Of a stretch of 48,734 nucleotides of DNA, positions 7,333 to 14,121 are shown piece by piece. The notes under the pieces are model-generated. The model had not been told where the DNA came from. It did not search any database and was given only the letters and a program-made list of their open reading frames with translations. Position numbers and translations under genes: made by a program. The stretch spans positions 1 to 48,734 of the forward strand of contig NZ_RPDJ01000053.1 of the NCBI RefSeq assembly GCF_004023625.1. The letters are read 5' to 3'. Origin of the DNA: Streptomyces cavernae (GTDB lineage Bacteria > Actinomycetota > Actinomycetes > Streptomycetales > Streptomycetaceae). Each line of letters opens with the position of its first letter. Position 1 is the first letter of the stretch.

Positions 7333-7385
7333 AGGGGTTCGTCGCCGGCCCGGGGCAGGGCGTCGCCGGCTTGTCCACGAACCCT
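7333..7385. terminator. Weak convergent hairpin
   Basis: AGGGGTTCGT (7333-7342) pairs, with one bulge, with ACGAACCCT (7377-7385). An internal GCCGGC-containing stem sits between them. Placement between two convergent genes supports a terminator role, but the stem is long-range and imperfect. Confidence 0.4.
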
Positions 7386-8417
7386 CTATGCCGTGATGTC
7401 CTTCGCGGTGAACCGTGCCCACGCCGCCGAGCCGAACACCGCCGCGTACAGCGCCTGAAGGCCCAGGTTGCGCCGCAGGTCATCCCAGTACACCGGTTCA
7501 CGCATCAGGTCGGCGAAGGAGAGCCAGTAGTGGGAGAAGAAGTACGGCTGTACCGCGTGCAGTTGAGGTATCTGGTCGAGGATCTGGACGGTGATCAGGA
7601 GTCCGACGGTGGTGGCCATCGCCGCGATGCCGCTGTTGGTGAGCGTGGATATGAACAGGCCCAGTGCCGCCACACCGATCAGTGAGGCCGCGACCACCAG
7701 GGCGATCAGCAGGGCCCGCAAGAGGCCCTCGCCGAAGCTGATCCGGGTGCCGGAGATGGTCGTCAGATCACCGAGCGGGAACAGCAGCGCGCCGACGGCC
7801 AGTGCCGAGGCCGCCACGACCAGGGTGGCGACCAGGCAGAACGCGAGCGTGGTGGCGTACTTCGTGAGCAGCAGCCGGGTGCGGCCCGCCGGGGCCACGA
7901 GCAGATAGCGCAGGGTTCCCGCGTTGGCCTCGCCCGCGATCGCGTCGCCGGCGATGACGCCGATCGCCATCGGCAGGAAGAACGGGAGCGTCGCCGCGAG
8001 TGAAGTGAACACCAGGAAAAGGCCGTTGTTGGTGATCTGCGCGATGAAGGCCGGGCCGCCACCGCCGCCGCCCCCGTCAGCCGGGGAGCCGCCGCTGGTC
8101 TCGATCTTCACCGCGATGCCCACCAGGATCGGCACCGCCGCGAGCACGGCCAGCAGGGCGATCGTCCGCCACCTCCGGAAGGTGGTCACCAGCTCGCTGC
8201 GGAAGAGGCCGAACGTCCACAACGGATGGCTCCCCGCCCCTGTGGAGGGGCTGATTCCCGCGGAGGGCAGGCGTGTTGCGGGTGCCGCGGACTTCGCCGG
8301 CCCCGCAGGCGGCGCGGGTGCTGGGGGTTTCGCCGATCCCGCGAGAGGCGCGGGTGCTGGGGGGTCCGCCGGCCCCGCGGTAGCCGCCGATGTCCCCGAC
8401 TCCTCAGCCCGCGACAT
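7386..8417 (-). CDS. ABC-2 type transporter permease
   Basis: A 343-residue permease of a two-component ABC exporter. After a proline/alanine-rich N-terminal tail (residues 1-60, encoded by imperfect DNA repeats), the first membrane helix is RTIALLAVLAAVPILVGIAV. Five further helices follow, including the LLTKYATTLAFCLVATLVVAAS type segment seen in ABC-2 proteins. The loop between the first two helices holds an eight-glycine run. The chosen ATG 8417 overlaps the end of the ATPase gene by 14 bases and is preceded by GGGGAGGGG, so translation is probably coupled. Its substrate is unknown; the LolA-like gene at the head of the operon suggests lipids or lipoproteins. Confidence 0.85.
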   Translation of the reverse strand: MSRAEESGTSAATAGPADPPAPAPLAGSAKPPAPAPPAGPAKSAAPATRLPSAGISPSTGAGSHPLWTFGLFRSELVTTFRRWRTIALLAVLAAVPILVGIAVKIETSGGSPADGGGGGGGPAFIAQITNNGLFLVFTSLAATLPFFLPMAIGVIAGDAIAGEANAGTLRYLLVAPAGRTRLLLTKYATTLAFCLVATLVVAASALAVGALLFPLGDLTTISGTRISFGEGLLRALLIALVVAASLIGVAALGLFISTLTNSGIAAMATTVGLLITVQILDQIPQLHAVQPYFFSHYWLSFADLMREPVYWDDLRRNLGLQALYAAVFGSAAWARFTAKDITA

Positions 8418-9513
8418 CGAACCCCTCCCCCGTGAGCGCCACGAACGCGTCCTCCAGTGACGCCCGTTCCACACCGAACCCGCGTACCCGGACCCCTGCC
8501 GCCACCAACGCGGCGTTGACATCGGCGAGTTCGCGGTCGGGTGGTTCGCCCGTCACCCCCGTCTCCGTGATGACCAGGTCCGCCACCCCCTGCTCCTTCA
8601 GCACCCGGGCCGCGTCCGCGGAGTCCGGGGTCGTCACGACCAGGCGGCCACGCGCACCCGCCGCCAGGTCACGCACCGCGCCCTGGGTGATCAGTCGGCC
8701 CTGTGCCATCACCGCCGCGTGCGAGCACACCTGCTCGATCTCGTCCAGGAGGTGCGAGGAGAGGAACACCGTCGTGCCGTCCGACGCCAACTCCCTGATC
8801 AGCAGCCGGATCTCACGCATGCCCTGCGGGTCAAGGCCGTTCGTGGGCTCGTCCAGGACCAGCAGTCGACGGGGTTGCAGCAGCGCCGCCGCCAGCCCCA
8901 GCCGCTGCTTCATCCCCAGCGAGTACGCCCTGGCCTTCTTGCCCGCTGCGGCGGTCAGTCCCACCCGGTCCAGTGCGGCGGACACCCGGGTGCGCCGGGT
9001 CCGCGGATCGGCGGTCGGGTCGGCGGCGTCGTAGCGGAGCAGGTTGTCCCGGCCGGACAGGAACCCGTACAGCGCGGGTCCCTCGATCAGCGCTCCCACG
9101 TGCGGCAGCACGACTCGGGACGAGCGCGGCATCGGCCGGCCCAGTACCCGCGCCGTGCCGGAGGTCGGTTCGATCAGGCCCATGAGCATGCGGATCGTGG
9201 TCGTCTTGCCGGAGCCGTTGGGCCCGAGGAACCCGAAGACACTGCCCGCCGGGACGGTCAGCTCGAGACCGTCGACGGCGAGCTGTCCGCCGCGGTAGCG
9301 CTTGGTGAGTCCACGGGTGGCGATCACCGCGTCCGCGGTGCCGTCTCCACCGCGCGTGTCCGGCTCACGGCCGGTGTCCGCCTCGCCGCGCGCGTCCGCC
9401 TCACGGTCCGTGCCTGACTCACGGCCCGTCTCCGCCCCGCCGCGCGTGTGCGCCTTTCCACGCGTGTCCGCCTCGCCCGGCTCGCGCTGCTCCGCGGCGG
9501 ACAGGTCCTCCAT
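8404..9513 (-). CDS. ABC transporter ATP-binding protein
   Basis: A 369-residue ATPase with Walker A GPNGSGKT (97-104), signature YSLGMKQ (197-203), Walker B LLVLDEP (217-223) and a C-terminal extension typical of the CcmA/drug-exporter group. Residues 1-60 are an unusual charged low-complexity leader built from variants of EADTRG and TGRE; it has no counterpart in the usual family length of about 300 residues. ATG 9513 has GAGGAG close upstream. A downstream start near VIATRGLTKRY would give a normal-length protein, so the leader may not be translated. It pairs with the overlapping permease gene. Confidence 0.88.
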   Translation of the reverse strand: MEDLSAAEQREPGEADTRGKAHTRGGAETGRESGTDREADARGEADTGREPDTRGGDGTADAVIATRGLTKRYRGGQLAVDGLELTVPAGSVFGFLGPNGSGKTTTIRMLMGLIEPTSGTARVLGRPMPRSSRVVLPHVGALIEGPALYGFLSGRDNLLRYDAADPTADPRTRRTRVSAALDRVGLTAAAGKKARAYSLGMKQRLGLAAALLQPRRLLVLDEPTNGLDPQGMREIRLLIRELASDGTTVFLSSHLLDEIEQVCSHAAVMAQGRLITQGAVRDLAAGARGRLVVTTPDSADAARVLKEQGVADLVITETGVTGEPPDRELADVNAALVAAGVRVRGFGVERASLEDAFVALTGEGFDVAG

Positions 9514-9582
9514 GAACTCCTCGATTCGCCGTTCCCTCGGGGAACGTGTCCGGGCCGTGGGGCCCGGACACGTCCACTGTCG

Positions 9583-10848
9583 CTACTGGTCCGCGTTGGC
9601 CGCCTTCACCAGTGCGTCCTTGGTGACCGCACCGGCGTAGACCTTGCCGTCGTCCGTGATCAGCGCGTTCACCAGTCGGGTGGAGAAGACCGTGCCCGAG
9701 CCGAACTTGCCGGACACCTTGTCGCCCAGCGAGTCGAGGAACCGGGAGGCGTCCGCGGGGAGTTCGTCGGAGGACGAGTCCCCGGCGGCGCCGGCGCCCT
9801 CGCCCCCGTCGAGCCGGACGATGGTGGTCCAGCCCTCGCCGATGGTCTTCAGCCCGTCGAGATCCTTGCCCAGGTCCTCGCGACTCTCGTCGTGCCCGGC
9901 GCCCTTGGAAGCGTCGGGGCCCTTGGGAGCATCGGGGCCCTTGGCGCTGTCGTGGTCCCGCTTCTCCAGCTCGTCACCCTCGGTGACCTTCGTGCCCTTG
10001 GGCGGGCTGAAGTCGAAGGTGGAGGCGGCCGGCTTGGCGAAGCTCACCTCGGTGAAGCCCGCGTCGACGACGGCCGCGCCGCCGCTCGCCGGGACCAGTG
10101 TGAACTTCAGCGGCACACCCGTCTTCGCGTCCACCGCCACGGTGATGGCGCCGACCGTGGTACCGGACTGCTTCGGCTTGATCAGCAGCTTGTAGGCGTC
10201 ACGGCCGGCGACCTGTGCGGTGCCGTCGACCGTCACGGACGTGGTGTCGTCGACCGCCTTCAGCGCCTCGTCGGCCAGTTCCTGGGGCGTGGCCGGGACG
10301 TCCTTCGGCATCTCCTCCTGAGCGTCGTCGGAACCGGCAGACGCGCCCGTGGAGTGGAACGCCTCGTTCGACGCGCTGTCGTACGCCCACACGTCATCGC
10401 CGTTGTGGATCAGGCTGTACTCGGACGCCTTGTCCAGGACCGACAGCTTCTGCTTGTCGGGGCCGTCGGCCGCGACGCGCAGGGTGTGGGTACCGGAGGC
10501 GAGCTCCATCAGCTTCGAGGCCGGGTCCGCACTCGAGTCACCGCCCGCAGCGCCGCCGGGAGCCAGGCTGCTCTCCAGGCCGCCGAGGCTGGGCAGGCCC
10601 AGGTCGGTGCTGATCTTCACCGTGCCGGACAGTTGCTGTACGTCCGACTTCGCCATCTTCTCGATGAGTTGCTGCGCGCTGATCTTCGGCAGATCGGGGT
10701 CGCCGGAGTCGGCGAGGGCCGGGACGAGCCCGATGGTCGCGGCGGCCACCCCCACCACCGTGAACGGAACGACGTACCGCGCGGCTTTTCGCCGCCCGGA
10801 GGGCGCCTCCCCGTCCATGGTGCTGTCGTCGGTTTCGTACGGTGCCAT
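9583..10848 (-). CDS. LolA-like outer-lipoprotein-carrier fold protein (membrane-anchored)
   Basis: A 421-residue protein with an N-terminal membrane anchor or signal (about residues 25-46, RYVVPFTVVGVAAATIGLVP) and an extracytoplasmic region whose strands (LSGTVKISTDLGLP, LRVAADGPDKQKLSVLD, NGDDVWAYDSASNEAFH) match the LolA/LppX-like half-barrel. A second strand set carries GRDAYKLLIKPKQ and VAVDAKTGVPLKF. Such folds hold lipids or act as sensors (RseB). A lysine/aspartate-rich linker lies around residues 270-320. GGAGGT precedes ATG 10848. It heads a three-gene minus-strand unit with the ABC ATPase and permease, suggesting that it hands a lipid or lipoprotein to, or takes one from, the exporter. 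This role is inferred. Confidence 0.75.
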   Translation of the reverse strand: MAPYETDDSTMDGEAPSGRRKAARYVVPFTVVGVAAATIGLVPALADSGDPDLPKISAQQLIEKMAKSDVQQLSGTVKISTDLGLPSLGGLESSLAPGGAAGGDSSADPASKLMELASGTHTLRVAADGPDKQKLSVLDKASEYSLIHNGDDVWAYDSASNEAFHSTGASAGSDDAQEEMPKDVPATPQELADEALKAVDDTTSVTVDGTAQVAGRDAYKLLIKPKQSGTTVGAITVAVDAKTGVPLKFTLVPASGGAAVVDAGFTEVSFAKPAASTFDFSPPKGTKVTEGDELEKRDHDSAKGPDAPKGPDASKGAGHDESREDLGKDLDGLKTIGEGWTTIVRLDGGEGAGAAGDSSSDELPADASRFLDSLGDKVSGKFGSGTVFSTRLVNALITDDGKVYAGAVTKDALVKAANADQ

Positions 10849-10977
10849 GTGTGCCTTACCTCCGTCGTCGGCGGCGGCCAACCGTCTGCACTCGTCCACC
10901 CCTTGCCGCCATTGTCCCCCGAAACGCTGTGAGGTGGTTTCTCAATCACACCAAATCGGCCGCGGCGAAGCGTCAGA

Positions 10978-11007
10978 CCCCAGAGTCAACTCCGTGTACT
11001 CCTGGGG
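10978..11007. promoter_or_regulatory. Inverted repeat upstream of the LolA-like operon
   Basis: CCCCAGAGT (10978-10986) matches ACTCCTGGGG (10998-11007) in inverted form, with one bulged C. It lies 130 bases upstream of the LolA-like start and includes a TTGACT on the minus strand that could be a -35 element. A regulator site is plausible but unproven. Confidence 0.4.
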
Positions 11008-11020
11008 TATGACACGGGAG

Positions 11021-11066
11021 GGCGGCGCCTCCCCCACCCCGTAGGGGTTGGTGGAGAGGCGCCGCC
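11021..11066. terminator. Strong hairpin terminator after the CHRD gene
   Basis: GGCGGCGCCTC (11021-11031) pairs perfectly with 11056-11066, and the interior CCCCACCCC pairs with GGGGTTGGTGG. It closes the CHRD/DUF3455 transcript upstream of the LolA-like promoter. Confidence 0.8.
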
Positions 11067-11083
11067 GTTCCGGGTGGAGACGT

Positions 11084-11218
11084 CGCCCTCTGTCTCCGGG
11101 CACTGCCTCCTCTGTCTTCGGGCTGCTTTCTCTCTGCCGCCGGCTACTTCCTCCGCTGTCTTCGGGCTACTTCCTCCCCTGCCGCCGGGCTACTTCCGGC
11201 TCTGCCTCCGGGCTACTT
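11084..11218 (-). repeat. 23-bp tandem repeat, six copies, starting in a stop codon
   Basis: Read on the minus strand, the units start AAGTAGCCCGGAGGCAG and vary mostly in the second half. Unit lengths are 23, 23, 23, 21, 23 and 22. The first unit begins with the last lysine codon and the TAG stop of the CHRD gene, so the duplication event copied the stop codon region outward. Confidence 0.88.
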
Positions 11219-12253
11219 CTGGATGAAGACGTAGTCCGCCTGGTACGGCACGCCCACGATCTTGCCGGGGGTGCAGGACCCACTCGGGGCCACGCCACCC
11301 ACCGTGTTGAGGCGCAGGATCTCGGCCGTGTCCGCCAGGAGGCCGCGGTGCTTGCCGGACTGAGTGGCCTTCAGGTCGAGCTCGGGGATGTTCGTCGCAC
11401 CGTTCGGGGTCTTGCTGATCAGCGAACCGGTGACCGCGCTGCGGTCCGGCGCGATCCACTGCGGTGTACCGGAGTTGGGCTTCACGAATGAGTGCGCGAT
11501 ACGGCCGCCGAGCAGGGCGCTGACGTCCCGCTGCGCGAAGGCGTAACCGCCGCCCTCCACGGGCTTGCACTCGTAGATCTGCTTGCCCTTGACCACCGAG
11601 GCCTGGAAGTTGTCCAGCGCGTCCCTGAAGTCGAAGGATGTGGTGACCTTGTGGAACTGGCCGCGGACGGCGCCGCCCGGGAACTCGGCCGTGTGCAGGT
11701 TGGCGTAGAACGAACCCGGATCGTTCTTCAGCCGCTTCAGCAGGGCCGCGTCCTTGACCTTGACGGTGCCGGTCACGGACTGGTGCTTGATGTTGCCGAG
11801 CAGCTTGGTGAAGTCGATCTTGATTCCGCCGTTGACGCCCTTGGCGCCCTGGTGGATGTGGAGCAGGGTCGGCTTGCCCGTGCCGCGCCACTTCACGGCG
11901 ACGGACACCTTGTCCCCCTTGACCCTGACGAACTGAAGGGCCGCGCCGTCCTTGTCCCCGACGGCGGGGCCGCCCTTGACGGGGACCTCGTTGGCGCCCC
12001 GAAGGCCGGCGGCGAGGATCGTGCCGCCGTAGCTTCCGGCCGCGACGCCGCTCTGCGCGATGACCTCGGTCCGGTCGCCGTGTGCGGTGTGGTCGTTACC
12101 GCCGCCGCTGGTGCTGCTTGCGCTCTGGTGCTTGGTTCCGCTGTCGGCGACCGCCGGGATCACCGCCGCGGCAACACCCGCCGCGGCGACCACCGCGACG
12201 CTGGTCATGATCAGGCTCTTGCGGCGCTTCGTGAACGTAGCGTCAGTACCCAT
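11213..12253 (-). CDS. Secreted CHRD-domain plus DUF3455 protein
   Basis: A 346-residue exported protein. Residues 1-38 are a signal peptide (KRRKSLIMTSVAVVAAAGV...ADS). Residues 75-205 are a CHRD domain (LRGANEVPVKGGPAVGDKDG, LHIHQGAKGVNG, FYANLHTAEFPGGAVRGQ). Residues 215-346 match DUF3455 (GKQIYECKPVEGGGYAF, HSFVKPNSGTPQWIAPDRSAV, ending DYVFIQK). The two domains are usually in separate genes, so this is a fusion of two extracytoplasmic modules of unknown function. ATG 12253 has GGGGAGAT upstream. Upstream lie a leader hairpin, a Crp-like site and a 14-bp palindrome, pointing to regulated expression. Confidence 0.82.
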   Translation of the reverse strand: MGTDATFTKRRKSLIMTSVAVVAAAGVAAAVIPAVADSGTKHQSASSTSGGGNDHTAHGDRTEVIAQSGVAAGSYGGTILAAGLRGANEVPVKGGPAVGDKDGAALQFVRVKGDKVSVAVKWRGTGKPTLLHIHQGAKGVNGGIKIDFTKLLGNIKHQSVTGTVKVKDAALLKRLKNDPGSFYANLHTAEFPGGAVRGQFHKVTTSFDFRDALDNFQASVVKGKQIYECKPVEGGGYAFAQRDVSALLGGRIAHSFVKPNSGTPQWIAPDRSAVTGSLISKTPNGATNIPELDLKATQSGKHRGLLADTAEILRLNTVGGVAPSGSCTPGKIVGVPYQADYVFIQK

Positions 12254-12276
12254 GATCGGAAATCTCCCCGTTTGAC

Positions 12277-12299
12277 AGCTGACACCCCCTGCGTCAGCT
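12277..12299 (-). promoter_or_regulatory. Leader hairpin before the CHRD gene
   Basis: AGCTGAC (12277-12283) pairs with GTCAGCT (12293-12299) over a 9-base loop, 24 bases upstream of the start codon. It may affect mRNA stability or translation. A second short inverted repeat, GAGTC-TG-GACTC, is at 12326-12337. Confidence 0.4.
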
Positions 12300-12347
12300 T
12301 CTGGGCATGGGTACGGAACGGATCCGAGTCTGGACTCAATCCAAAAA

Positions 12348-12363
12348 TGTGACCTGCATCACA
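12348..12363. promoter_or_regulatory. Crp-like site upstream of the CHRD gene
   Basis: TGTGACCTGCATCACA is a perfect TGTGA-N6-TCACA palindrome, the enterobacterial CRP consensus. It matches the three sites near nuoA in its CCTGC core, but has A instead of G in the published Streptomyces pattern GTG-N6-GNCAC. It is centred about 103 bases before the start codon. Confidence 0.6.
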
Positions 12364-12378
12364 TTGAACAGAAAACGA

Positions 12379-12392
12379 TGACAGAACTGTCA
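12379..12392. promoter_or_regulatory. 14-bp palindrome TGACAG-AA-CTGTCA
   Basis: A perfect 6-2-6 palindrome lies 15 bases beyond the Crp-like site. It is a plausible operator for a TetR- or GntR-like regulator. No such regulator gene is next to it. Confidence 0.45.
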
Positions 12393-12768
12393 CGGATGTG
12401 GCAGAGGCGTCACGAGAGGGTCCCGAGAGGGGCACCGGGACGTGGGCGGGCGTACCGAAGGAAAGTGAAATGCCTGGTCAGACGTCGATCGTCAACCGTC
12501 GGCCTGTGTTCACCCCGCCCTGCGGAGCCCCGCCGCCGGGCGCGGCCGGACCAGCCCGACCGGCCCGCCAACCCCGAGTTCGGCCAACCCACCAGCACAC
12601 CGACCAGCCCGACAGCCCACGAGCCCAACGGCGCGCGGCCGGCACTCACGGCTCAGTAGGCGTCCACGCACGCACACCCCACGCATGCACACCCCGACGC
12701 ATGCGCACCCCGACGCATGCACACCCGACCCGCGACCCACTCGCGGGCGTACCACTGAGTGGCGTACC
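12393..12768. other. Intergenic DNA without a recognisable gene
   Basis: The stretch between the CHRD promoter and the polyprenyl synthase stop is compositionally like coding DNA, but no frame shows family resemblance. Its only clear structure is the 16-bp tandem repeat at its end and the short inverted repeat CCACT-G-AGTGG at 12752-12762. Confidence 0.5.
12666..12727 (+). repeat. 16-bp tandem repeat, four copies
   Basis: Units read ACGCATGCACACCCCG with one or two changes each (12666-12680, 12681-12696, 12697-12712, 12713-12727). It lies 42 bases past the stop of the minus-strand polyprenyl synthase gene. Confidence 0.88.
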
Positions 12769-13779
12769 TCAGCCGGCCCGGTGCACCACCGCGTCGCACA
12801 GTTCCACCAGCGCCGCCTTGGCGTAGCAGTCCGGGAGGGGTGCCAGGGTGGAGCGGGCCTCCTCCGCGTAGCGGATGGTGTCGCGTCGGGCGTGCTCCAG
12901 GGCCGGGTGTTCGCGCAGCCGGGACAGGGCCTCGGCGTGGCGGGCGTCGTCCGAGAGGTCGGACTCCAGCAGCTCGGCCAGCGCGATGTCCTCGGCCAGG
13001 CCGAGCCGCGCCACGCGCTCGCGCAGCCGCAGCACCGGCATCGTGGCGATGCCCTCACGCAGATCCGTACCGGGCGTCTTTCCCGACTCATGAGAGTCGG
13101 AGGCGATGTCCAGCACGTCGTCCGCGAGCTGGAAGGCGATGCCGAGCCGCTCCCCGTACTGCGTGAGGATGTCGACGACCGTCTCGTCGGCCCCGGACAT
13201 CATCGCCCCGAAGCGTCCGGCGACCGCGACCAGCGACCCGGTCTTGCCGCCCAGGACGTCGAGGTAGTGGTCAATGGGGTCACGGCCGTCGCGCGGCCCC
13301 GCCGTCTCCAGGATCTGGCCCGTGACCAGGCGCTCGAACGCCTCGGCCTGGATCCGGACCGCCTCGGGACCGAGGTCGGCCAGTATGTGCGAGGCGCGCG
13401 CGAACAGGAAGTCGCCGGTGAGGACCGCGACCGAGTTGCCCCAGCGGATGTTGGCGCTGTCGACCCCGCGCCGCACGTCCGCCTCGTCCATCACGTCGTC
13501 GTGGTACAGCGTCGCCAGGTGAGTGAGCTCGACGACCACCGCGGAGGGGACGATCCCCGGCGCGTAGGGGTCGCCGAACTGCGCGGCGAGCATCACGAGC
13601 AGCGGCCTGAACCGCTTTCCGCCCGCCCGTACGAGGTGCTGGGCGGCCTCCGTGATGAAGGGGACCTCGCTCTTGGTGGCTTCGAGCAACCCCTCCTCGA
13701 CAGCCGCCAATCCGGCCTGGACATCGGCTTCGAGAGCCTGGTCCCGCACGCTCAGCCCGAACGGCCCGACGACGGTCAC
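12769..13779 (-). CDS. Long-chain polyprenyl diphosphate synthase
   Basis: A 336-residue trans-prenyltransferase that condenses isopentenyl diphosphate units onto an allylic primer. Both aspartate-rich motifs are present: DDVMD at 94-98 and DDVLD at 220-224. GGKRFRP (53-59) binds the substrate phosphates, and GGKTGSLVA (177-185) is the family's second lysine site. The length and lack of a bulky residue just before the first motif suit a long-chain product. Its place among menaquinone and complex I genes suggests that it makes the menaquinone side chain. Start is GTG with GGAGA upstream. It is divergent from the CocE-like gene. Confidence 0.85.
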   Translation of the reverse strand: MTVVGPFGLSVRDQALEADVQAGLAAVEEGLLEATKSEVPFITEAAQHLVRAGGKRFRPLLVMLAAQFGDPYAPGIVPSAVVVELTHLATLYHDDVMDEADVRRGVDSANIRWGNSVAVLTGDFLFARASHILADLGPEAVRIQAEAFERLVTGQILETAGPRDGRDPIDHYLDVLGGKTGSLVAVAGRFGAMMSGADETVVDILTQYGERLGIAFQLADDVLDIASDSHESGKTPGTDLREGIATMPVLRLRERVARLGLAEDIALAELLESDLSDDARHAEALSRLREHPALEHARRDTIRYAEEARSTLAPLPDCYAKAALVELCDAVVHRAG

Positions 13780-14121
13780 GAGGGTCTCCTGTCTGCTGAC
13801 GCTCTCATTGGCGGTACTGGGTCAGTGAGACGGCTGCGACGACGACGGGCCCCTGTGTTTGTCGATGTGTCGCTGCCATCACTCAAGTCAGCGTATCCGG
13901 TCGCCTTTCGATCACAGAGGGCGCCCGTCCCCCGTACCCTCCGCTTCGCTCTCGCGGACGGGTGCTCCACTACCCGGGCGCCATGCGATCACGCCGGGTA
14001 TGTTCCCAAAAGGGCGACAAGCAGTCGCATGACATAGAACACACGAGAATAGACCCATAGGGAAAACTACAAATCTGCACGGTCGGTACGAAACGTACGA
14101 ACCCCGCCTCCGAGGTCCCCC
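13780..14121. promoter_or_regulatory. Divergent promoter region, polyprenyl synthase / CocE-like gene
   Basis: 342 bases hold both promoters. 14020-14080 is unusually AT-rich for this genome (for example ACATAGAACACACGAGAATA) and is the likely promoter and start zone of the CocE-like gene. GTACG-AAA-CGTAC at 14086-14098 is a perfect short inverted repeat 24 bases before its ATG and may be an operator. I could not place exact -35/-10 elements. Confidence 0.4.
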
